Positions 25,883-32,746 of a stretch of DNA of 33,206 nucleotides are shown here, one piece after another. Below the pieces are notes generated by a model that saw nothing but the letters and a program-made list of their open reading frames with translations, made no database searches and was not told the DNA's origin. The DNA is from UBA1723 sp018066165 (lineage in GTDB: Bacteria; Bacteroidota; Bacteroidia; Bacteroidales; Paludibacteraceae). The DNA lies in assembly GCA_018066165.1 (NCBI GenBank), contig JAGHRX010000064.1, forward strand, positions 1 through 33,206, written 5' to 3'. The position numbers and the translations under genes are program-made. The stretch's first letter is position 1; every line of letters starts with the position of its first letter.

Positions 25883-26779
25883 ATGAAAAAATTATTTGCA
25901 GTTATCGCAATGACTGGAGCAATGATTTTCGGTTCAGCTTCAGTATGTTTCGCTCAGGATGAGGCTACAGAAGAGTCTACAGAGCAGGTTGCAGAGGAGA
26001 CTCCAGCAGCAGCACCAGTTCAGGCAGCTCCAGCTGCAGCAGCACCAGCAGCACAGCAGGCAGCTCCAGCAGTAGAAGAGGAGCAGGCATTCCACAAGGT
26101 GATCAAGCAGAAGTTCATCGAGGGTGGTGCATTCTTCATGTTCATCGTATGTATCGCTCTTATCCTAGGTTTGGCTTTGAGTATTGAGCGTATCATCTAC
26201 TTGTCATTGTCATCTATCGACTCAAAGAAGCTTCTTGCTTCAGTTGAGAACCACCTAAACAACGGTGATGTAGAGGGAGCAAAGACAGTATGTCGTAACA
26301 CAAGAGGTCCTATCGCATCTATCTTCTACCAGGGTCTTTGCCGTATCGACAAGGGTGCTGATGTAGTTGAGAAGTCAGTAGTATCTTACGGTGGTGTACA
26401 GATGGGTCTATTGGAGAAGAACGTTACATGGATTTCACTTTGTGTAGCATTGGCTCCATCACTAGGATTCTTGGGAACAATCATCGGTATGATCGAGGCA
26501 TTCGATAGAATTCAGGCTGCAGGTGATATCTCAGCAACAGTCGTTGCAGGTGGTATCAAGGTTGCCCTTTTGACAACATTGGTCGGATTGATCGTTGCCA
26601 TGGTTCTTCAGGTGTTCATGAACTTTATCTTGACTCGTATCGAGGCTCTAACTTCAGAGATGGAGGATGCATCAATCAGCTTGATCGACGCAGTAGTTGC
26701 TTACGAGGAGAGAAACAAGAGCTTTGGTTCTTACTCTTCAGCATCAGCTGACACAACAACTCCAACAATCGAGGCATAA
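25883..26779 (+). CDS. exbB: ExbB/TolQ/MotA-family proton channel protein
   Basis: A 298-residue inner-membrane protein. A signal-like N-terminus (residues 1-24, ending CFA-Q) is followed by an Ala/Pro/Glu/Gln-rich stretch (about 26-70), then the MotA/TolQ/ExbB core. Transmembrane segments are near 80-106, 182-205 (APSLGFLGTIIGMIEAF) and 220-250 (GGIKVALLTTLVGLIVAMV). Together with ExbD it forms the proton-driven motor that energises TonB-dependent outer-membrane transport. The codon use is strongly biased, as expected for high expression. It heads the operon exbB-(4 TM)-exbD-exbD. The 223-base upstream gap holds no gene; a TATGTTTT near 25769 is one mismatch from a -7 box. Confidence 0.92.
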   Translation: MKKLFAVIAMTGAMIFGSASVCFAQDEATEESTEQVAEETPAAAPVQAAPAAAAPAAQQAAPAVEEEQAFHKVIKQKFIEGGAFFMFIVCIALILGLALSIERIIYLSLSSIDSKKLLASVENHLNNGDVEGAKTVCRNTRGPIASIFYQGLCRIDKGADVVEKSVVSYGGVQMGLLEKNVTWISLCVALAPSLGFLGTIIGMIEAFDRIQAAGDISATVVAGGIKVALLTTLVGLIVAMVLQVFMNFILTRIEALTSEMEDASISLIDAVVAYEERNKSFGSYSSASADTTTPTIEA

Positions 26780-26799
26780 TCATCTAAGACAATAAAGAT

Positions 26800-27279
26800 A
26801 TGAATTCAGAAAAGATTTCATCGATTGTCTTGGCAGTTCTTGTAGCTATTGCCGCTGTCGTCTGCGTATTGTTCTGCGTAGGTGGTAGTGAGGAGGCTAT
26901 CTATAGTGGCGAGGCATTCGACGCTCCTAACTATACAGGAGCAGTATTGAACGTCGTATACGCATTCTTTTTCTTAGCAATAGCAGCAACAGTAATTTCA
27001 GCTATCCTTTCATTCTTCATCAAGTTGAAGAACGACAAGAGATCTGCTTACACATCTATCGCGATGATTGTTGCTCTATCTTTGCTATGCGGAATCACAT
27101 ACGCAACTGGTGACGGCACACCACTTAACATGCCAAACTATGACGGTAATGAGAACGTAGAGGGCAGCTTGAAGCTTGCTGACATGTGCTTGAACTCAAT
27201 CAAGACATTGTTCGTAGTTGCAGCTCTTGCAGCTTTGTTCAACGTTACTCTAGCTAAAACTATCAACAAAGTAAAGTAA
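26800..27279 (+). CDS. Four-TM membrane protein of unknown function within the exbBD operon
   Basis: A 159-residue hydrophobic protein with four predicted membrane helices at about residues 6-28, 47-76, 80-102 and 132-156. Between helices 3 and 4 is a short acidic/polar region (GDGTPLNMPNYDGNENVEG). No motif ties it to a known enzyme family. It lies 20 bases after exbB and 9 before exbD and shares their biased codon use. Similar small membrane proteins occur in this spot in Bacteroidales exbBD clusters, so an accessory part in motor assembly is likely, but that is inference. Confidence 0.8.
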   Translation: MNSEKISSIVLAVLVAIAAVVCVLFCVGGSEEAIYSGEAFDAPNYTGAVLNVVYAFFFLAIAATVISAILSFFIKLKNDKRSAYTSIAMIVALSLLCGITYATGDGTPLNMPNYDGNENVEGSLKLADMCLNSIKTLFVVAALAALFNVTLAKTINKVK

Positions 27280-27288
27280 GTTTGTAAG

Positions 27289-27876
27289 ATGGGAAAAAAG
27301 AAAAGATCAGTAGGTGAGCTTAATGCCAGTTCAATGGCGGATATTGCGTTCTTGCTGCTTGTTTTCTTTCTTGTGACAACATCAATGTCGACAGACAAAG
27401 GTTTGGCACGTCGTCTTCCCCCACCTGTACCAGCTGACCAGCAAGACGAGCAGGTCGACATGAACAAGCGTAACGTGCTTCAGATTCTTGTCAACAGCAA
27501 CAACGATTTGATGGTTAACGGTGAGGTGCTTGAGGTTAGCAAACTGAAAGAAAAAGCTAAGGAATTCATTTTGAATCCAGCGAACTCAGAAGAGCTTCCT
27601 GAAAAGGAAATTGGTTCATTCGGAAGTTTCGGTAATGTCATGTATACTAAGAAGCACGTGATCTCTCTACAGAACGACCGTGGTACTCAGTATCAGGCTT
27701 ACATCGAGGTACAGAATGCCCTTGTAGCTGCTTACGACGAAATCCGTGATGATTTCTCAATGCAGAAGAGAGGCAAGAAGTTCGTCGACCTAACTGAAGA
27801 TGAGCAGAAAGAAGTTCAAAAGATTTATCCTCAGAAGATTTCTGAGGCAGAACCAAAAAACTATGGAGGTAACTAA
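27289..27876 (+). CDS. exbD: ExbD/TolR-family protein 1
   Basis: A 195-residue protein with a short cytoplasmic N-terminus and one transmembrane helix (about residues 16-34) that carries the essential proton-accepting Asp18 in SSMADIAFLLLVFF. A proline-rich segment (PPPVPADQ) and a periplasmic domain with NVLQILVNSNNDLMVNG follow. It is longer than E. coli ExbD (about 141 aa) because of insertions in the periplasmic part (about residues 90-125) and an acidic/Lys-rich tail. It sits 2 bases before the second exbD, so the two are almost certainly made together. Confidence 0.9.
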   Translation: MGKKKRSVGELNASSMADIAFLLLVFFLVTTSMSTDKGLARRLPPPVPADQQDEQVDMNKRNVLQILVNSNNDLMVNGEVLEVSKLKEKAKEFILNPANSEELPEKEIGSFGSFGNVMYTKKHVISLQNDRGTQYQAYIEVQNALVAAYDEIRDDFSMQKRGKKFVDLTEDEQKEVQKIYPQKISEAEPKNYGGN

Positions 27877-27878
27877 TT

Positions 27879-28343
27879 ATGGCAAAATTTAGAAAAGACG
27901 GAGGTCGTGCACTGCCAGGACTTAGTACATCTTCATTGCCCGATATCGTATTTATGTTGTTGTTCTTCTTTATGACTGCCACTTCTATGAAGGAGGTAAC
28001 TTATAAAGTTAACATCAACCTTCCAAACGCAACTCAGCTTACTAAGCTTGAGAAGAAGAGTTTGGTTAAGTACGTTTACATTGGTCAGCCTAAGAAAGAA
28101 TGGGTTAAATATGTGGGTACTGAGTCTTGCATCCAGTTGGACGATGAGTTCGTAAAGGACGCAGACAAAGTGCAGACTTACATTATCGATAAGCGTGCTG
28201 CTATGAACGAAGAGGACCAGGGTCAAATGGTCGTTTCGATGAAGGTCGATAAGGATACTAAGATGGGTATCGTTACTGACGTTAAGCAGGCTCTACGTAA
28301 TGCTAATGCACTTAAGATTAACTACACTGCTCTAGGCAAGTAA
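27879..28343 (+). CDS. exbD: ExbD/TolR-family protein 2
   Basis: A 154-residue ExbD with a membrane helix at about residues 20-38 and the conserved Asp22 in SSLPDIVFMLLFFF. The periplasmic domain includes KSLVKYVYIG and a C-terminal helix with GIVTDVKQALRNANALKINYTA, as in ExbD/TolR. Two different ExbD proteins after one ExbB are known in Bacteroidota and may form a mixed dimer inside the ExbB pentamer. It is the last gene of the operon; a strong terminator begins 18 bases after its stop. Confidence 0.92.
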   Translation: MAKFRKDGGRALPGLSTSSLPDIVFMLLFFFMTATSMKEVTYKVNINLPNATQLTKLEKKSLVKYVYIGQPKKEWVKYVGTESCIQLDDEFVKDADKVQTYIIDKRAAMNEEDQGQMVVSMKVDKDTKMGIVTDVKQALRNANALKINYTALGK

Positions 28344-28360
28344 TTAATCATTCAATAACA

Positions 28361-28396
28361 AAGAGCGTGATCCGTAAGGCTCACGCTCTTTTTTTT
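28361..28396 (+). terminator. Rho-independent terminator of the exbBD operon
   Basis: A perfect 10-bp stem, AAGAGCGTGA (28361-28370) / TCACGCTCTT (28381-28390), with a 10-base loop and a run of T to 28396. Confidence 0.93.
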
Positions 28397-28450
28397 ACGT
28401 TAACGTTTACGATAACGCTAATAAGGTCAACGTTAACGTCAACGTCAAGG
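28397..28450. repeat. Degenerate AACGTY tandem tract
   Basis: Directly after the exbBD terminator the sequence is built from variants of TTAACG, TTTACG and GTCAACG, ending in GTTAACGTCAACGTCAAGG. GTTAAC palindromes are embedded. It ends about 10 bases before the start codon at 28460, much as the GAAGAC tract precedes ispF. It looks like a low-complexity, slippage-prone tract. Confidence 0.55.
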
Positions 28451-28459
28451 TTTTAAACT

Positions 28460-29011
28460 ATGGAAATCAACACTCAATATATCGACAAATACGAAGAGGC
28501 TCTTCACTCTCAACTATACCAGTTTCTTCAGAGCAAAAAGGAAGTAGACGCAATGGAACCCGACACAACCGATTTCGAAAGCGTCTGGCAAAAGGTATGT
28601 ACATCTTATATTCCCGACGGTGTTCGCGAATTCGAAGGCTACTCCACAGTCTCTGTAGGCTGGATGATGTACGTGGGAATGGCGTTGGCTAAACAATGGG
28701 ACCAGGATTGGGATAAATGTAAGAGCCAGGCTGACATGTACACTGCCCTACGCGATGTCCGTGGCTACGACTGTATGGACGAGTATATCAGCGAAGAGGT
28801 GTTGAAATTGAAACCCAATGAGAGCAAGGATTTGGCTAAACTTATCGGAGACTGTGCCCAGATGGGAGTCCACGCTTTGCAACGTGAGATGTTTGAGCCA
28901 GGCAGTCCCCTAGCCTTCCACGCTTACGTCCGCACTCTTCACCAGATGTATTTGATGGGAATCGCAGTGCAGTTGCTAAGAATGGGATACAAAATGACGA
29001 AAATCAGTTGA
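28460..29011 (+). CDS. Conserved-looking protein of unknown function
   Basis: A 183-residue soluble protein without signal peptide or membrane segment; I do not recognise its family. It is rich in acidic, aromatic and methionine residues and is probably mostly helical, with Trp-rich stretches (SVGWMMYVGMALAKQWDQDWDKC) in the middle and a helix containing HAYVRTLHQMYLMGIAVQLLRMGY at the end. It sits alone between the exbBD terminator and the double-TonB gene. Codon use resembles its neighbours, so it is probably a real, native gene. No catalytic pattern is evident. Confidence 0.7.
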   Translation: MEINTQYIDKYEEALHSQLYQFLQSKKEVDAMEPDTTDFESVWQKVCTSYIPDGVREFEGYSTVSVGWMMYVGMALAKQWDQDWDKCKSQADMYTALRDVRGYDCMDEYISEEVLKLKPNESKDLAKLIGDCAQMGVHALQREMFEPGSPLAFHAYVRTLHQMYLMGIAVQLLRMGYKMTKIS

Positions 29012-29039
29012 TATCAATCACCGCAAAAAGCAAACCAAT

Positions 29040-29825
29040 ATGAGAAAAATAATTTATTTCGTAATATTCATTCTTATCAATTCATTTTACATACAAGCGA
29101 AATCTGGTTATCCTGAAAAAAAACTTGGTCCTATGGGAATAAGAGGAATAAGATATGAATACGCACCACTCATTGAAGTTGAGGCCAACAGCGATTCCAA
29201 TGATTTTGACAATGTCATAGCAAAGCACATAAAAGAAACCGTAAAATATAATCAAGTTGCCTTAGAATGTGGAATACAAGGGAAAGTGGTTGTAACATTT
29301 ACTATCACAAAAGAGGGAAAAGTGACAAATGAAAAAGTCATACGTGAAGTTCACGATCGGCTAACTAAAGAGGTTCTTATTGCGGTTAAAGAATTAGACG
29401 AATGGTTGCCAACCCAAAACTTTAGCATCAAAGAAGATAGAAAATTTACAATTTCAACATTGTTCACTTACAAAGAAGTCATAATAGACAAAAACGGCGT
29501 AAATCTCGTAGTTGATAAAAGAGCTCAAGTATCAATTAATGATTTCTATACCGACCTACACAAGAAGCTTAAATATCCAAAGAAAGCGAAGAAAGAAAAA
29601 ATTGAGGGTATCAGCTTAGTGGAATTTGTAGTCGAGGAAGATGGTTCTATTGGTGAAGCAACTATAATGAAAGGCTACTCTCTTAGCCCCGAACTCGATC
29701 AAGAAGCAATCCGTTTGGTGAAAGAGTCAAAAGGATGGACACCAGCAGAATACCAAGGCAAAAATGTTAGAAGTTACGAACAAATGTATATTTTGTTTGG
29801 ACTAAAAAAAACGAAACGTAAATAG
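29040..29825 (+). CDS. Protein with two TonB C-terminal domains
   Basis: A 261-residue exported protein. The N-terminal hydrophobic segment (residues 1-20) ends in IQA-K and looks more like a cleaved signal peptide than the membrane anchor of canonical TonB. Two TonB_C-like domains follow: the first at about 55-140 (QGKVVVTFTITKEGKV, LDEWLPTQ), the second at about 175-258 (EGISLVEFVVEEDGSI, SPELDQEAIRLVKES, WTPAEYQGKNV). The Pro-rich spacer of classical TonB is missing. Codon use is more A+T-rich than in the adjacent exbBD operon, hinting at different expression or a separate history. It may contact TonB-dependent receptors or other outer-membrane partners; energising activity is doubtful if the anchor is cleaved. 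Confidence 0.8.
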   Translation: MRKIIYFVIFILINSFYIQAKSGYPEKKLGPMGIRGIRYEYAPLIEVEANSDSNDFDNVIAKHIKETVKYNQVALECGIQGKVVVTFTITKEGKVTNEKVIREVHDRLTKEVLIAVKELDEWLPTQNFSIKEDRKFTISTLFTYKEVIIDKNGVNLVVDKRAQVSINDFYTDLHKKLKYPKKAKKEKIEGISLVEFVVEEDGSIGEATIMKGYSLSPELDQEAIRLVKESKGWTPAEYQGKNVRSYEQMYILFGLKKTKRK

Positions 29826-29877
29826 TAATATTTACTGTATCCTATAAACATAACACATTCTTGAAAGACATACTACT

Positions 29878-31767
29878 ATGGGAAAATTACTACAATTTAC
29901 AAAGACGCATAATCTCGCGTCTCTACGACAACTTGCAATAACTGCCTCCGCTCTATTCTCCATATCAACATCAGCCCAAGGCATCGAGGATATGATGAAG
30001 CCGGAGAAATGGCATGGCGACGGGGACACTCCCGTCTACTTCGGGAATAAGATCCATTTCAACGAAGGTCAGCCAGTCAAACAGGAGATGGATTTATCTG
30101 TGGGCGGAAGCGGAATCTATGATATCGCTGTCGTCTGCAACACCAATTCCGTCGCCTCCAAATGCAAAATCTATGCTAAAGGAACCGACTATACCGTATG
30201 CTCCGCTGAAGTGCCGCTTGCAAGAAACCAGCAAGAGGTGAAAGTGTATCTTCGTGGCGTCGGCACAACTGATGGAAAAATCACTATCGGAATCGAGAGC
30301 GACGGAATGCACAGCATCGAAATCGGAAAGACTGAGGTCAAGAAGACCGACAAACCATATAAATTTCTTCAGGGCGGCGACATCACTATGCTCCACTACA
30401 CTCTCGACCGTGGAGGCAACTATTTCGACGTCGACGGGAAGATGCTTTACAATCAGAATGACACACGCGAGGAGAAAGCCCAAGCCGTGCTCGATTATAT
30501 GAGCCGACGCGGATTCAACTTCGTCAGAATACGTAATTCCAACAATCCCGGTCCACAATCCACAGACGCATCCGGAAAATACTGTTTCTTAGAAGGTTAT
30601 CAGGACACAGAAGATTGTCTGCGTCTTGCTCGTGAGGCTCACAAGGCAGGAATGGAAATCCAATACACCTTCAACCTCTCCGATTATTGGAGCAACGGCG
30701 AATGCCAGCGTATTCCGAGAGACTGGGAGGAGAAGATCAAGAATATATGGTCGTTCGACGAGAAAGTGAACACGCTTGTCAATCTCGTGGGCGATTATGT
30801 GAAGACGGTGATGCAAGAGATGGCCGACGAGGGAATCTATCCAGCCTACGTGTCGGTGGGCAACGAGACCAACGCCGGATTCCTATTTCCGTATGCCTAT
30901 TCTTATGACGTGCCAGCCAACGACGCCAAAGCAGAGATGCCGACAGGAGAGAAGCATCCGGAGAACATCGCCAAGATCATCAACGCAGCCTACAACTCCA
31001 TCAAGGCAGTTTCGCCCAACAGCAAAGTGGTGGTGCATTTAGCCGACGCCACATCCGACGTCGACAAATGGGGATCCCCGTCGACATACAAATGGTATTT
31101 CGACCTCATCACAAAAGCCGGAGCCAAATTCGACGTCATCGGAGCGTCGTACTACCCATCTTGGAGCGAAGCCACAGCCGAATCCTTCGCCAAGTCGTGC
31201 CAGATGCTATTCAGCTATTATGGCAAAGACGTGTTGATCATGGAGAGCGGATATAATTTCACTCAGAAGAGAAAAGACGGCTACGACGGCCAGCTCAGCA
31301 ATAATGCCCCAGCCTACAGCAACGTCTACAAATTCAATCAGGAGGGACAGAAAGGATTCATCGCAGAGTTGATCAACACAGCCAAAGGAGTCGGCTACGA
31401 AGACAAAGGCAACAACGAGATTGTCGGCAGTCTCTACTGGGATCCGATGATGATCCACGTCGAAGACCAATGGGGCAACAACATGACAGGCTGGGCACAT
31501 TTCACCAATAATCTCAAAGCCGACGTGAATGTCGTGGAGAACACCACCCTATTCGATTTCGACGGCAAAGCGGTGGAGGCATGGCAAGCCTACGAAGGCA
31601 ACCAGTATTCCGAATATAAAGAAGACGAGGAGACCCACGTCGAAATGCATGAAAGCGATCCAGAGCGACGTCGCACCGATATTCGCTACGACATATTGGG
31701 AAGACGCTGCAATCACAACAAAGGCATTTATATAGAGAATGGAGAGAAGGTTTCAGTGCCTAGGTAG
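29878..31767 (+). CDS. GH53 arabinogalactan endo-beta-1,4-galactanase
   Basis: A 629-residue secreted glycoside hydrolase that cleaves beta-1,4-galactan side chains of pectin. A signal peptide with an unusually long n-region covers about residues 1-38 (hydrophobic part LAITASALFSIS, ending TSAQ). A beta-rich N-terminal domain (about 45-160) may bind carbohydrate. The GH53 barrel spans about 165-570, with FNFVRIRNSNNPGP, the acid/base Glu330 in VSVGNETN and the nucleophile Glu456 in VLIMESGYN. The C-terminal tail (about 600-629, YDILGRRC...KGIYIENGEKV) resembles short Bacteroidales sorting-type tails, suggesting T9SS export to the surface. No SusC/SusD pair is adjacent, so it is not in a classical PUL here. 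A palindromic repeat forms part of its N-terminal coding sequence. Confidence 0.9.
   Translation: MGKLLQFTKTHNLASLRQLAITASALFSISTSAQGIEDMMKPEKWHGDGDTPVYFGNKIHFNEGQPVKQEMDLSVGGSGIYDIAVVCNTNSVASKCKIYAKGTDYTVCSAEVPLARNQQEVKVYLRGVGTTDGKITIGIESDGMHSIEIGKTEVKKTDKPYKFLQGGDITMLHYTLDRGGNYFDVDGKMLYNQNDTREEKAQAVLDYMSRRGFNFVRIRNSNNPGPQSTDASGKYCFLEGYQDTEDCLRLAREAHKAGMEIQYTFNLSDYWSNGECQRIPRDWEEKIKNIWSFDEKVNTLVNLVGDYVKTVMQEMADEGIYPAYVSVGNETNAGFLFPYAYSYDVPANDAKAEMPTGEKHPENIAKIINAAYNSIKAVSPNSKVVVHLADATSDVDKWGSPSTYKWYFDLITKAGAKFDVIGASYYPSWSEATAESFAKSCQMLFSYYGKDVLIMESGYNFTQKRKDGYDGQLSNNAPAYSNVYKFNQEGQKGFIAELINTAKGVGYEDKGNNEIVGSLYWDPMMIHVEDQWGNNMTGWAHFTNNLKADVNVVENTTLFDFDGKAVEAWQAYEGNQYSEYKEDEETHVEMHESDPERRRTDIRYDILGRRCNHNKGIYIENGEKVSVPR
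29901..29926. repeat. Palindromic repeat inside the GH53 signal-peptide coding region
   Basis: AGACGC (29903-29908) and GCGTCT (29917-29922) flank ATAATCTC, followed by CTAC. Read on the other strand it begins GTAGAGACGCGAG, like the repeat after arsC. It is translated in frame as residues around THNLASLR of the GH53 precursor. Confidence 0.6.
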
Positions 31768-31790
31768 GGGCAGTGCCTTGTGCCTGCCCA
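31767..31790. repeat. Palindromic GGGCAG/CTGCCC element after GH53
   Basis: Right at the GH53 stop, GGGCAG (31768-31773) pairs with CTGCCC (31784-31789) around TGCCTTGTGC. There is no T-run, so it is a poor terminator. It resembles dispersed palindromes seen in Bacteroidales intergenic DNA. Confidence 0.5.
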
Positions 31791-31845
31791 TATAGTTTCA
31801 GGTTTGGAATGTACTATGAACCTAAGCATGGGATACCCCACTAAC

Positions 31846-31861
31846 GTCGGCTCGTACCGAC
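31846..31861. repeat. Short hairpin GTCGG/CCGAC
   Basis: GTCGG (31846-31850) and CCGAC (31857-31861) flank CTCGTA, immediately before the tandem A+T-rich repeat. A 5-bp hairpin without a T-run; function unknown. Confidence 0.35.
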
Positions 31862-31895
31862 AATTATGAATTACGAATTATGAATTACGAATTAA
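31862..31895. repeat. Tandem 14-bp repeat AATTATGAATTACG
   Basis: Two perfect copies of AATTATGAATTACG (31862-31875 and 31876-31889) are followed by a partial third (AATTAA). Its first 19 bases are the reverse complement of the core of the repeats at 11435-11462 and 19291-19318, so all three belong to one dispersed family. Confidence 0.8.
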
Positions 31896-31938
31896 GAATC
31901 CGATCGTACCTATAATTAGGGATTTTTTGATAGATTTT

Positions 31939-31970
31939 TTTGCATTTTTTATAATGAAAATCTATCTTTG
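31939..31970 (+). promoter_or_regulatory. Bacteroidota promoter of the scaffold/GGGtGRT operon
   Basis: TTTG (31939-31942) is followed after 20 bases by TATCTTTG (31963-31970), a full match to the Bacteroidota TTTG-N19-21-TAnnTTTG promoter. Transcription would start near 31975-31980, leaving a leader of about 60 bases before the start codon at 32039. Confidence 0.82.
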
Positions 31971-32038
31971 CTACAAAATTTATGCGTCTTCTATCGGGAG
32001 ACGTTGAGATTAGATACAACAAATTATTTTATAACATT

Positions 32039-32740
32039 ATGGTATATTCACACGAAGTAGAAAACATGTGTTGTGTTGCCAAGGGACCTAACCACGGTCC
32101 AGCTCCAATTCCTGAAGAGGGAAAGTGGATCCAGGCAAAGGAGATCAAGGATATCTCAGGTCTTACACATGGTATTGGTTGGTGTGCTCCACAGCAGGGT
32201 GCATGTAAGCTAACACTAAACGTAAAGGAAGGCGTTATCGAGGAGTGTCTAGTAGAGACAATCGGATGTTCAGGTATGACTCACTCAGCTGCTATGGCTT
32301 CTGAGATCCTTCCTGGAAAGACTATCTTAGAGGCACTTAACACTGACCTTGTATGTGATGCTATCAACACTGCAATGCGTGAGCTATTCCTTCAGATCGT
32401 ATACGGTCGTACACAGTCTGCATTCTCAGAGGGTGGTTTGATGATCGGAGCTGGTCTTGAGGATCTTGGTAAGGGTCTTGTTTCTCAGATGGGTACACTT
32501 TACGGAACAAAGGTTAAGGGTACACGTTACCTACAGTTGACTGAGGGTTACATCACAAAGATGTTCTTGGATAAGGACAGCCAGGTATGTGGTTACGAGT
32601 TCGTACACATGGGCAAGATGATGGAGGCCATCAAGAAAGGTATGGATGCTAATGAGGCAGTTAAGAAGTTCACTGGTACTTACGGTCGTACAAAGGCTGA
32701 GGACGGTGCAGTTAAATCTATTGACCCACGTAAAGAGTAA
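32039..32740 (+). CDS. IscU/NifU-like iron-sulfur scaffold-family protein
   Basis: A 233-residue cytoplasmic protein related to the IscU/NifU N-terminal fold. Cysteines are C49 and C56 in GWCAPQQGACKL, C70 in EECLVETIGC, and C77 in TIGCSGMTHSAAMASE, the latter matching the GC-x-x-S-AxASE pattern around the IscU ligand cysteine. C11 and C12 near the N-terminus are also conserved-looking. The frame is open from 31982, but the promoter predicts a transcript start only a few bases before that ATG, and family members begin M-[VI]-YS-x-EVE, so 32039 is preferred. It is 6 bases upstream of the GGGtGRT gene; the pair is a recognised but little-studied Bacteroidales unit. Codon bias suggests high expression. 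Confidence 0.85.
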   Translation: MVYSHEVENMCCVAKGPNHGPAPIPEEGKWIQAKEIKDISGLTHGIGWCAPQQGACKLTLNVKEGVIEECLVETIGCSGMTHSAAMASEILPGKTILEALNTDLVCDAINTAMRELFLQIVYGRTQSAFSEGGLMIGAGLEDLGKGLVSQMGTLYGTKVKGTRYLQLTEGYITKMFLDKDSQVCGYEFVHMGKMMEAIKKGMDANEAVKKFTGTYGRTKAEDGAVKSIDPRKE

Positions 32741-32746
32741 TTAGGT

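Noticed and set aside
30094..30558. 154-codon open frame on the minus strand within GH53
   Set aside because: Antisense to a well-supported catalytic gene and without family features.
31982..32038. 19-codon extension of the scaffold-family protein
   Set aside because: The full promoter match predicts transcription starting only a few bases before this ATG, and family members start at the equivalent of 32039.
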